Part shown: positions 1 through 7,276 of the stretch, one piece after another | Numbering within the stretch: the first letter of the stretch is position 1 | How the letters are laid out: each line of letters starts with the position of its first letter | Assembly (NCBI GenBank): GCA_001770785.1 | Contig: MERZ01000367.1 | Span: forward strand, 1-13,786 | Reading direction: 5' to 3' | Origin: Burkholderiales bacterium RIFCSPHIGHO2_12_FULL_61_11 | GTDB taxonomy: Bacteria; Pseudomonadota; Gammaproteobacteria; Burkholderiales; Burkholderiaceae_C | Length of the DNA: 13,786 nt | Translations under genes and position numbers: made by a program | The notes under the pieces: model-generated | Seen by the model: the letters and a program-made list of their open reading frames with translations, nothing else | Database searches by the model: none | Told to the model about the DNA's origin: nothing

Positions 1-1
1 T

Positions 2-55
2 TTTCTCGACGCCTTGCTTCTGCAGCATCCGATTGACGACAGGATCAAGATTTGA
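2..55 (+). CDS. possible 3' end of an upstream gene (partial)
   Basis: The first bases can be read as the last 17 codons of a gene entering from the left, ending FLDALLLQHPIDDRIKI and TGA at 53-55. The stretch has protein-like composition but is far too short to assign to a family. A competing reading in another frame starts at ATG 66 behind a good Shine-Dalgarno sequence (gaggaag) and stops at 144-146, overlapping the ATG at 143. Neither is certain. The only support is compositional plausibility and the tight packing of the genes that follow. Confidence 0.25.
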   Translation, partial: FLDALLLQHPIDDRIKI

Positions 56-142
56 GGAAGAGCCTATGAGGGGTGTCGTTGTTACGGCACTTCCCTCGGC
101 ATCCTCATCCGGTTCAATTCTATTGAAGGCACGAATAGCACC

Positions 143-897
143 ATGACAGAACCATTTGTCGTTTGCCGAACAAGCGACCAGGAAAAGGGACGTACCCGTG
201 ACTTGTTCGAACTCATTCCGAAGCAAGGAAAGATCGCCCTGGATATTGGTGCTCGTGATGGGTACTTCTCCAGGCTGCTTGCAGAGCGCTTCGATCACGT
301 CGTGGCACTGGATCTTGAAAAACCCAATATACATCATCCGCGCATAGGACGGTCAAGGGGGATGCCAGTCAACTAGATTTTGGCGAGAAGGCGTTTGATC
401 TGGTCCTGTGCGCTGAGGTCCTGGAGCACGTCCCGCCTCATCTTCTCGAGCAGGTTTGCCGCGAAATCGTGCGTGTCGCTGGTCATGAGGTGGTAATCGG
501 TGTTCCGTTCAAGCAGGATATCCGGTTCGCTCGCACGACCTGCCTCGCCTGCGGTAAAGTCAATCCGCCGTACGGACACGTGAACTCCTTTGACGAGGAT
601 CGGCTGAAAACTTTGTTCAGGGGACTCTCATTAACCAAGGTGTCGTTTGTCGGAGCAAACACAAACGCGACGAATGCGGTCTCAGCGGCGCTGATGAACT
701 TCGCCGGGAATCCCTATGGTACTTACGATCAGGAAGAGCATTGCCTATGGTGTGATAGCGAACTGGTAAGGCCTGCACACAGGAATCTGGCGCAGAAAAT
801 CGCGACAAAGCTGGCGATACTTCTGAATGCCAGCCAGCACGTGTACTTGCGCCCGCGTGCGAATTGGATTCACTTGCGCTTCGAGAAAACAGATTAA
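143..897 (+). pseudogene. class I SAM-dependent methyltransferase, broken by a -1 frameshift
   Basis: Two adjoining frames together make one methyltransferase of about 250 residues. The first (from ATG 143) carries the SAM-binding motif LDIGARDG at residues 33-40 and the acidic end of strand 2 in VALDLEKP, then runs into TAG at 374-376. The second frame takes over near 345-355 with VKGDASQLDF, then FDLVLCAEVLEHV (motif IV region) and a C-terminal part with two CxxC pairs (TCLACGK and HCLWCDS) joined by NPPYGHVNSF, a pattern I associate with methyltransferases of polysaccharide clusters. Adding one base near 350 (for example a third G in acggtcaag) restores one frame reading IGRVKGDASQ, so a single-base deletion or a sequencing error explains the break. 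It heads the operon, 105 bp before the flippase. Its methyl acceptor is probably a sugar or lipid-linked precursor, but the sequence does not show which. Confidence 0.85.
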
Positions 898-1002
898 AAA
901 TGGGTGGGTAATGAGCTTTCTTCTCAGTGGTTTTTCGGGAGCAGAGCAGCACGTGGCGCCATTACTGCCTGCCAGGGTGCCATCGGCGAGGAAGTTTTTT
1001 AA

Positions 1003-2457
1003 ATGAATCTCCGCTCACAGGCCCTTTCGGGCTTTCGCTGGACCGCCAGCGTCAGGCTGGTGAGCCAGGGTGTCACTTGGGCGATCACGCTCGTTGTGAT
1101 TCGCCTGCTAACACCTGCCGACTATGGGCTGTTGGCGATGGCCACAGTCTTTGTTTCATTTCTTGCGATGTTTTCCGAGTTGGGCTTGGGAGCCGCGATC
1201 GTGCAAAAGGCCGACGTGGACGAACAGCTTCTAAGACGGGCGTTCGGGGTGATTCTCATCATCCATTTTTCGTTGGCCGCCCTGTTGATGCTTTCGGCGC
1301 CTCTCATCGGAGCTTTTTATGACGAGCCGCGGGTGATTCCGGTTATCCGCGTCCTATCCCTGCAATTTGTTCTTGCCGGGTTCGCCGTCATCCCGGACGC
1401 CCAGTTGCAGCGCAGGATGGAGTTTCGCAACCGTTCCCTGCTCGACCTGTCCGGTGCCATCGTCGCCAGCTTCATCACGCTGGCAATGGCGTTCTCCGGT
1501 GCGGGCGTCTGGGCGCTCGTCGCCGGGTCCATCCTCAGTCAAATATGGAAGACCATCGGAATCAACTGGCTCTCGCCTTTCCTGCACTCGCCGGAATTTT
1601 CGGTGAAAGGCTTGCGATCGCTGCTCCGTTTTGGGGGGCACATTAGCGCTGCTCAGGTGTTCTGGATGTTCTACTCCCAAGTGGATATGCTCATTTGCGC
1701 CAAGTTGTTGGGTAAAGAAGTCCTCGGCTTCTATTCGGTCGCCATGCACCTCGCCTCACTGCCGAGCCAGCGCATCTCGGGTCTTGTCAATCAAGTGGCG
1801 TTCCCGAGCTTTTCGCGCATGCAGCACGATCTACCCAAGGTAGGTGCGAACGTGCTGCTGGGCGTGCGTATCTTGAGCTTTTTTGTCTTTCCCGTGTTGT
1901 GGGGCATGTCCAGCATTGCCCCGGAAATGGTTGAGGTAATCCTCGGCGCCAAATGGGCCACTTCAGTTGTTCCCTTGCAGGTGCTGGCACTGATCATCCC
2001 GCTGCGTCTAGTAGCAAACTTTGTGCAAGTCGCCATTCAGGGAGTAGGGCGCTCTGATGTCGTGCTGCGTAACGCCATGTGGGCGTCGCTGATTGCCCCC
2101 GTCGCCTTTTTCATTGGCGCGAACTGGGGAGGGCTGCTTGGGTTGAGCCTCGCGTGGCTCATCGTCGCTCCCCTTGTGGTGGCTCAAGGCATGATGCGTG
2201 GCTTGCCGGTGCTCGGCCTGCGGCTGGGTGGGCTCGTCATATCCATGATGCCTGCGGCAGGTGCGGGTCTCATCATGTATGGCGCCGTTACGGCAACGCG
2301 GCACTGGTTGTTGGTCGAGCAAGGTGGTGTACTGCGCCTGTGTGTTCTGATTGCGGTAGGCGCCCTCGCGTATTGCGCCGTGTCGTTAGGGCTCAACCGC
2401 AAGGGTGCGAAAGAAGTGATCGAAATGCTGCGGAGCATCGTAACGACCAAGCGATAA
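1003..2457 (+). CDS. Wzx/WzxC-type polysaccharide flippase (oligosaccharide transporter)
   Basis: This is a 484-residue, very hydrophobic protein with about a dozen membrane-spanning stretches. It fits the MATE/MOP-superfamily polysaccharide exporters (WzxC type), which flip undecaprenyl-linked repeat units across the inner membrane. Family-typical features are the start MNLRSQALSGFRWTA, the segment VVIRLLTPADYGLLAMATVF, FSELGLGAAIVQK near residue 60, an internal repeat QLQRRMEFRNRSLLDLSG in the third helix region, and LLGKEVLGFYSVAMHLASLP in the second half. Length is normal for the family. The ATG is preceded by gaggaag at 988-994, 8 bases upstream, which fixes the start. The gene for the Mur ligase fusion follows after 18 bp, so the two are likely co-transcribed. 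The flippase is the main reason for reading this operon as a cell-surface glycan locus. Its substrate cannot be told from sequence. Confidence 0.9.
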   Translation: MNLRSQALSGFRWTASVRLVSQGVTWAITLVVIRLLTPADYGLLAMATVFVSFLAMFSELGLGAAIVQKADVDEQLLRRAFGVILIIHFSLAALLMLSAPLIGAFYDEPRVIPVIRVLSLQFVLAGFAVIPDAQLQRRMEFRNRSLLDLSGAIVASFITLAMAFSGAGVWALVAGSILSQIWKTIGINWLSPFLHSPEFSVKGLRSLLRFGGHISAAQVFWMFYSQVDMLICAKLLGKEVLGFYSVAMHLASLPSQRISGLVNQVAFPSFSRMQHDLPKVGANVLLGVRILSFFVFPVLWGMSSIAPEMVEVILGAKWATSVVPLQVLALIIPLRLVANFVQVAIQGVGRSDVVLRNAMWASLIAPVAFFIGANWGGLLGLSLAWLIVAPLVVAQGMMRGLPVLGLRLGGLVISMMPAAGAGLIMYGAVTATRHWLLVEQGGVLRLCVLIAVGALAYCAVSLGLNRKGAKEVIEMLRSIVTTKR

Positions 2458-2475
2458 AAATCAACGGAGATGTGA

Positions 2476-4392
2476 ATGGTGCCACTTACCAAAAGAATGG
2501 CCGGGTTCGGGAAAAAGGTCTTCCTGACGACTCTCGGTAAGCTTGTTAATGGCGTTGGGTGGCGCCTGCGACACCTGTACGATCAAGGCCTGTATCGGGT
2601 CACCTACATGCATCGCCGAAGGCTGGGTAACACCGTATTTGTCGGCGTAACGGGGAGCACCGGCAAGACGACGACCAAGGACCTTATTGCCAGTATTCTG
2701 GCGCGACACTTTTCCAAGGGACGAAAAAATCCTGGTTCGCTGAACTGGCCTGAGGACATGGTTCGCATGGTGTTGAGCACACGTAGGTCTGATGCCTTTT
2801 GCGTTGGGGAGATCTCGGCACACGGTCCAGGTGCTGTGGATTTGCCGGTGGCACTTATTCGGCCAACCGTTGGTGTAGTGACCAACATCGGTTCTGATCA
2901 TTTTTCTGCATACAAAAACCGCGATGCCATCGCAGCTGAGAAGAGCAAATTGATCAGGGCGCTGCCAACTGATGGTGTTGCAATTTTGAATGCGGATGAC
3001 CCTCGTGTTCTCGCAATGCAGTCACTCTGCGCGGGGCGCACGGTAACCTTTGGCCTAGCCACCGAATCCATGTTGCGTGGCACCGCAATTCAATCTGTCT
3101 GGCCAGATCGACTCTCACTTACTGCCACCTGGAATGGTGAGTCGGTGCACGTTAAAACACAACTCTGTGGCACGCACTGGGCTCCCTCAGTTCTGGCAGC
3201 GCTGGCAACCGGCGTTGCCTTGGGTGTACCGCTTGCAGTTGCGGCAGAGGCGGTGTCAAGCGTGGAACCGTTCGAAGGTCGCATGGCGCCGCTGGTCAAG
3301 GATGGCATCAACTTCATTCGGGACGATTGGAAGGCACCGTTGTCGACTATCGAGCCGGCCTTTGAGTTCATGCGTCAGGCCAGAGCCAAGCGCAAGATCG
3401 TGGTGATAGGAACCATCTCAGATTATCCGGGGGACTCTGCCCGACGATACGTCCAGATTGGCCAGCAGGCGTTGGCGGTGGCCGATTGTGTGCTGTTTGT
3501 GGGCCGGTGGGCCTCCGCCGCATTACGTGCCAAGCGCGATTCGACAGACGAGTTGTGGGCGTTTTCTTCGCTCCAGGATGCGTCAAAGTATCTTGACGGT
3601 TATCTGTTGTCCGGCGACCTCGTCCTTCTGAAGGGATCTCACCGCGCGGACCACCTTCAGCGACTGATTCTGGCACGCACGACCGGCGTTCAATGCTGGC
3701 GATCCGACTGCGGTCGCCTTCAGTCCTGTGACCTGTGCGATCTTCTTCATGTGCCATCGGGACCGAATGCTGCAGAAGACGTTGTCACAAGTCTGCCAAT
3801 TGACGCCGAATCGATTCCTGTTGTTGCCAATTTATTGGCTGTCAACAGTTCAACGGAAGTTGTCATCGGGCTCGGTAATCCGGAAGCTGGTCGCGTCAAT
3901 ACGCCGCACAATGTAGGGTATGAAGCCGTGGACATCTTGGCGAAACGCATGGCCCAGGACTGGGTGACAGAAAGCGATCTGGCCAAAGTGGTGCGCGGTG
4001 AGCTGCACGGTGTACCTGTCTTGCTGGTCAAACCGATTATCCCGATGAATGACATCGGGCCGCTACTCGTCAGGCTTGCAAGAAATTTAAATTTTGATCC
4101 GCTTCAATGCATTTTGGTACACGATGATCTGGCGCTTCCCATCGGCAGCGTGCGCGCACGTATACGCGGTAGTGATGGTGGGCACAGGGGTGTTCGCTCG
4201 ATCCTGCAGGCCTTTCAGGACGACAAATTTCGTCGGGTCAAAATCGGTGTTGGGCAACCACGGGAGGGGCAATCAGTGATTGATTACGTGCTCACGCCAT
4301 TTCCAGCAGAACAGCAGGCTGCCGTTGCAGCCGCAAACCAGACCGCAGCGGATCGGATTGACGAGTTGATCCGCCAGGGGAAACAACAATGA
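2476..4392 (+). CDS. MurF-like Mur ligase fused to a peptidyl-tRNA-hydrolase-like domain through a Cys4 linker
   Basis: This is a single 638-residue frame with two enzyme domains. Residues about 50-400 are a Mur ligase: P-loop GSTGKTTTK at 60-68, KNPGSLNWPEDM at 84-95, EISAHGPG, VVTNIGSDH at 134-142, the presumed carbamylated lysine in AEKSK (K156), LNADDP at 171-176, then the C-terminal domain with GR at 268-269, DDWKAP at 283-288 where MurF has DxYNANP, and LLKGSHR. Only about 55 residues precede the P-loop, so the UDP-sugar-binding domain of MurF is short or absent. Residues 407-421 hold four cysteines (C407, C412, C418, C421). Residues about 461-636 match bacterial Pth: GLGNP 465-469, H478, PMND (M524, N525), VHDDLALP, GGHRG, FRRVKIGVGQP. 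Of the Pth catalytic residues N10, H20 and D93 are kept, but N114 is replaced by R571. The ATG has ggaga 5 bases upstream. The frame is unbroken across the junction. The TGA overlaps the next ATG. The substrate is unknown. Confidence 0.88.
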   Translation: MVPLTKRMAGFGKKVFLTTLGKLVNGVGWRLRHLYDQGLYRVTYMHRRRLGNTVFVGVTGSTGKTTTKDLIASILARHFSKGRKNPGSLNWPEDMVRMVLSTRRSDAFCVGEISAHGPGAVDLPVALIRPTVGVVTNIGSDHFSAYKNRDAIAAEKSKLIRALPTDGVAILNADDPRVLAMQSLCAGRTVTFGLATESMLRGTAIQSVWPDRLSLTATWNGESVHVKTQLCGTHWAPSVLAALATGVALGVPLAVAAEAVSSVEPFEGRMAPLVKDGINFIRDDWKAPLSTIEPAFEFMRQARAKRKIVVIGTISDYPGDSARRYVQIGQQALAVADCVLFVGRWASAALRAKRDSTDELWAFSSLQDASKYLDGYLLSGDLVLLKGSHRADHLQRLILARTTGVQCWRSDCGRLQSCDLCDLLHVPSGPNAAEDVVTSLPIDAESIPVVANLLAVNSSTEVVIGLGNPEAGRVNTPHNVGYEAVDILAKRMAQDWVTESDLAKVVRGELHGVPVLLVKPIIPMNDIGPLLVRLARNLNFDPLQCILVHDDLALPIGSVRARIRGSDGGHRGVRSILQAFQDDKFRRVKIGVGQPREGQSVIDYVLTPFPAEQQAAVAAANQTAADRIDELIRQGKQQ

Positions 4393-6173
4393 CAATTCTT
4401 GCTGGCGTCTTTAGCCGTAATCCTTCGGTACGCATTCCTGATTCGGTTTGCGATACCTTAAAGAAGAACATTTCGCGCGATCCATCAGATCACCCCATCG
4501 AATTCCGAGATGCCCAGGCCTACTTTGTGAAGGTCGATATTGGGGCATTCGACCGTCCGGCGCATCGCGTTGCGCCGACGGGTTCCATGGCCATCCTCGC
4601 TGGGGAACCGCTGCTCACCCGCGACGGGCCGACTGGCCCAGGTCGTGATGTTCACCTGGCGTATTTGCAGACCCAGTGGGACGAACGCGATTTTCGGAGC
4701 CTGCGCAGTGCCAGTGGCACCTACTGTGCCGCTTACTTTGACCCGCGCACCTGCACTGGCCACCTGGTTGCTGATCGGCTGGGGTTGCGCACGCTTTACT
4801 ACTGCGTGGTGGATGACTTTGTTTATTTTGCCACCGCGTTGCGGATTCTGGAGGCGATCCCGCAAGTGCCCAAGGTGCTGGATGTTCTGGCCGTGGCAGA
4901 GATCACCGGTTTTGGTTATCCATTTGGTGGCGGCACGGCCTACGCAGACATCAAGATGCTTTTGCCTTGCGAGGTTTTGACCATTCAGCAAGGCGATGTC
5001 AAATCAACCCGGTATTTTCATTGGGATGCCATTGCACCCGTGCAGGCCACCGAAGAAGAAGCGATGGCCGAAACCTACCGGCTGTTCCAGTCGGCAGTGC
5101 GCCGACGGTTGCGCGGTGACAAGACCACATTTGCATACCTCAGCGGCGGGCTTGATTCGCGTTGCGTGGTGGCAGCGCTTCGTGCAGATGATTTGCGGGT
5201 TTATACGTTCAATTTTTCTCTGGCCAATACGCAGGACCAGGCTTTTGCGTTGGAGTACGCGAACAAAAGCGGCACCATTCACCATGAGTTGCCCACCGAG
5301 CCGGGGCCGAACTGGTCGGCGGTAATGGCTGATGCGTGGCGCGCTTCACCCCAGCGCCATGAGCAGATGCCGGAGCACCCTGGTGTGGTCTGGACCGGGG
5401 AGGGTGGCAGCGTGGGACTTGGCTATGTGTATGTGAGCCCGGAGATTGTGAGCCTGTTGCGATCTGGCAATTTGGACGGCGCCATCGACATTTACTTGCG
5501 GCAACAGAATAAAACCATTCTGACGAGGTTTCTGGCCCCTGCGCTTGCTGCGCAACTCAGTGGCCATTTGCATGCGCGGCTGAGGCAAGAACTGGACGAG
5601 ATTCATTGCGCCGACCCGGTGCGGGCATTTTATATTTTCCTGAATCTGAACGGTCCGCGACGGCACTTGGTGAACCACTTCAACACCATTGACCAGCATC
5701 GCCTTGAGTTCCAGGTGCCGTTTTACGATAGTGAACTGCTTGAATATCTGACGTCGATTGCCGTGGATCCCTGCCTGTACCATCAGTTTTACGTCAAGTG
5801 GCTGGGCCTGTTTGACCCGGCAGTGCGAGAAGTGCCTTGGCAAGCCTACCCAAGGCATGTTACGAGCCCTGTGCCGATTCCAGACAATCTGCCCGATCAG
5901 TGGAACGCGCCTGCATCACGCGCGCATCAAGCGGCGCTGGACAACGATTTGCTCAAGCGGAGCGCGGCAATGTTGTCAGATGCAGACTTTCCAGACCAGG
6001 TGTTGCGCAAGAGCAGCTTGCGATTGATGCGGCTGGCCTGGAGGCTTGGTCTTGGCAACTATGCCTATGCACTCAAGGCGGCGCTGTCGTACTACAACTA
6101 CTGGAAAATTTCAGGCGGAAAATGTGAACTGCCGGCCAGTCGTGCCACCCGCCATGAGCAAGTGGGCAACTAG
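4389..6173 (+). CDS. asparagine-synthetase-like amide ligase lacking the glutaminase cysteine
   Basis: This 594-residue protein has the two-domain layout of AsnB. The N-terminal Ntn-type domain (about 1-210) keeps the fold landmarks ADRLGLRTLYY (128-138) and the strand ending FATALRILEAIP. The ATP-pyrophosphatase domain follows from about 225, with the PP-loop SGGLDS at 252-257 and GEGGSVGLGY, in the place of the usual GDGGDELFGGY. True glutamine-dependent enzymes start Met-Cys with the nucleophile at position 2; this one starts MTILAGVF and has no cysteine before residue 21, so glutamine hydrolysis is not expected. The same loss occurs in beta-lactam synthetase and in some lasso-peptide cyclases, which adenylate a carboxylate and then let an amine attack it. 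ATG 4389 overlaps the TGA of the Mur ligase fusion (ATGA) and has AGGGG 8 bases upstream, so translation is probably coupled. It likely forms an amide on the same precursor as its partner. Free ammonia is the alternative nucleophile. Confidence 0.85.
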   Translation: MTILAGVFSRNPSVRIPDSVCDTLKKNISRDPSDHPIEFRDAQAYFVKVDIGAFDRPAHRVAPTGSMAILAGEPLLTRDGPTGPGRDVHLAYLQTQWDERDFRSLRSASGTYCAAYFDPRTCTGHLVADRLGLRTLYYCVVDDFVYFATALRILEAIPQVPKVLDVLAVAEITGFGYPFGGGTAYADIKMLLPCEVLTIQQGDVKSTRYFHWDAIAPVQATEEEAMAETYRLFQSAVRRRLRGDKTTFAYLSGGLDSRCVVAALRADDLRVYTFNFSLANTQDQAFALEYANKSGTIHHELPTEPGPNWSAVMADAWRASPQRHEQMPEHPGVVWTGEGGSVGLGYVYVSPEIVSLLRSGNLDGAIDIYLRQQNKTILTRFLAPALAAQLSGHLHARLRQELDEIHCADPVRAFYIFLNLNGPRRHLVNHFNTIDQHRLEFQVPFYDSELLEYLTSIAVDPCLYHQFYVKWLGLFDPAVREVPWQAYPRHVTSPVPIPDNLPDQWNAPASRAHQAALDNDLLKRSAAMLSDADFPDQVLRKSSLRLMRLAWRLGLGNYAYALKAALSYYNYWKISGGKCELPASRATRHEQVGN

Positions 6174-6185
6174 CGCCGGGCGCCC
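6173..6185. terminator. short GC palindrome between convergent genes, weak terminator candidate
   Basis: Only 12 bases separate the TAG of the asparagine-synthetase-like gene from the stop of the convergent ddl gene. They form a GC-rich inverted repeat (gcgcc, g, ggcgc), followed on the + strand by ccttatt. A hairpin here could serve transcripts from both sides, but the stem is short and the T-run is poor. Confidence 0.25.
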
Positions 6186-7274
6186 TTATTGTTGATAGCG
6201 CAAGCCCTTGTTGTCTGCATCCCGCTGGAGGGCGAGCGTGATGAGCTTGTCAAGCAGTTCGGGGTAGGCCAGGCCAGACGCCTCGCACATTCTGGGAAAC
6301 ATGCTGATATTGGTGAACCCCGGAATGGTGTTGATCTCGTTCAGGAACAGGGCACCTGTGTTGCGCTCCAAAAAGAAATCGATTCGGGCCATCCCTTCGC
6401 AACGTACAGCCGCGTAAGCAGCTTCGGCGGTGTGCATGATGTTTGCGCGTGTTGTTGCGTCCAGGCTCGCTACGGCCACTAATTTGGCGCCGTCCGGATC
6501 AGTGTATTTTGCGTCGTAGTCATAGAAACTGTGCGTGTTACCTGGAACAACTTCCCCAGGCGCGTAGGCTTGGGGTACAGCATTGCCAATCACTGCACAT
6601 TCAATTTCGCGGGAATCTACGTAACGCTCAAGCAGCACCCGGGCGTCAAACTGCAGGGCCTGTTCGATGGCTGCATCCAGTTCCCTGGCATGGTTGACGC
6701 GCGAAGCACCTAAGGAGGACCCTGATGCACATGGCTTAACAAAAAGCGGCCAACCAAGGCTATTACCTGCAGTCTGCCGTTCTTCCAGGCTATTTGCCCG
6801 ATGAATGAGCTCGAAGTCAACAATGGGCAAACCCGCATCGCGCCATAGACACTTCGAGGTTGCCTTGTCCATTGAAGCCGCGCTGCCCAGAACGCCAGCG
6901 CCTACGTAGGGCAGATTGGCCTGCTCCAGTAGCCCCTGGAGGGTGCCGTCCTCCCCAAAATTCCCATGCAGCACTGGGAAGACGCAATCAATTTCCAGTT
7001 TGCCAGTCGCAGCATGGATGCCATCAGACGGGACAACCGAGACCTGATGGCGGTAAGGAGTGATGGTCAGAGCATCCCCTTGGCCAGGCACCAACGTTGA
7101 TATGACGGTTTCCTGCAGATGCCAGCGCCCCGCCTTATCAATGCCTATGGCAATGACCCGGTATTTGCTTGGGTCGAGGTTTTTTACAACGGAAGCGGCC
7201 GATTTGAGAGACACCTCATGCTCGCCCGATTTGCCGCCGTAGAGAATGCAAATGTTGACGGGTGCTGGTTTCAT
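6186..7274 (-). CDS. ddl: D-alanine--D-alanine ligase
   Basis: This 362-residue ATP-grasp ligase joins two D-alanines in the cytoplasm. The motifs are complete: YGGKSGEHEVS at 12-22, HGNFGEDGTLQG at 103-114, the ATP-grasp loop KPCASGSSLG ending at 189, the omega-loop YDYDAKYTD near 251-259, RIDFFL at 297-302 and NEINTIPGFTNISMFP from 312. The Lys-Tyr of the omega-loop (256-257) corresponds to the pair that marks D-Ala-D-Ala rather than D-Ala-D-lactate enzymes. Its length is that of the DdlA group; DdlB enzymes in the division/wall cluster are usually nearer 300-310 residues. The start lies 2 bases past the stop of the TPR gene, so the two form an operon. Its place beside a MurF-like ligase is notable because MurF uses the dipeptide in wall synthesis. 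It could be a second, pathway-specific Ddl or the general one; the window cannot decide. Confidence 0.95.
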   Translation of the reverse strand: MKPAPVNICILYGGKSGEHEVSLKSAASVVKNLDPSKYRVIAIGIDKAGRWHLQETVISTLVPGQGDALTITPYRHQVSVVPSDGIHAATGKLEIDCVFPVLHGNFGEDGTLQGLLEQANLPYVGAGVLGSAASMDKATSKCLWRDAGLPIVDFELIHRANSLEERQTAGNSLGWPLFVKPCASGSSLGASRVNHARELDAAIEQALQFDARVLLERYVDSREIECAVIGNAVPQAYAPGEVVPGNTHSFYDYDAKYTDPDGAKLVAVASLDATTRANIMHTAEAAYAAVRCEGMARIDFFLERNTGALFLNEINTIPGFTNISMFPRMCEASGLAYPELLDKLITLALQRDADNKGLRYQQ

Positions 7275-7276
7275 GC

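Noticed and set aside
1354..1749. 131-codon open frame on the - strand inside the flippase gene
   Set aside because: It lies fully opposite a strong coding frame, has low-complexity Arg/Gly/Glu composition and matches no family; it is a shadow of the GC-rich codon pattern.
3368..3757. 129-codon open frame on the - strand inside the Mur ligase fusion
   Set aside because: It is antisense to conserved Mur ligase sequence, with no start context and no recognisable motif.
5346..5858. 170-codon open frame on the - strand inside the asparagine-synthetase-like gene
   Set aside because: It is antisense to the conserved synthetase domain and its translation shows no protein-like organisation.
6186..7274. 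Vancomycin-resistance type D-Ala-D-lactate ligase
   Set aside because: The omega-loop keeps the Lys-Tyr pair typical of D-Ala-D-Ala ligases, and no vanH or vanX-like gene is nearby.
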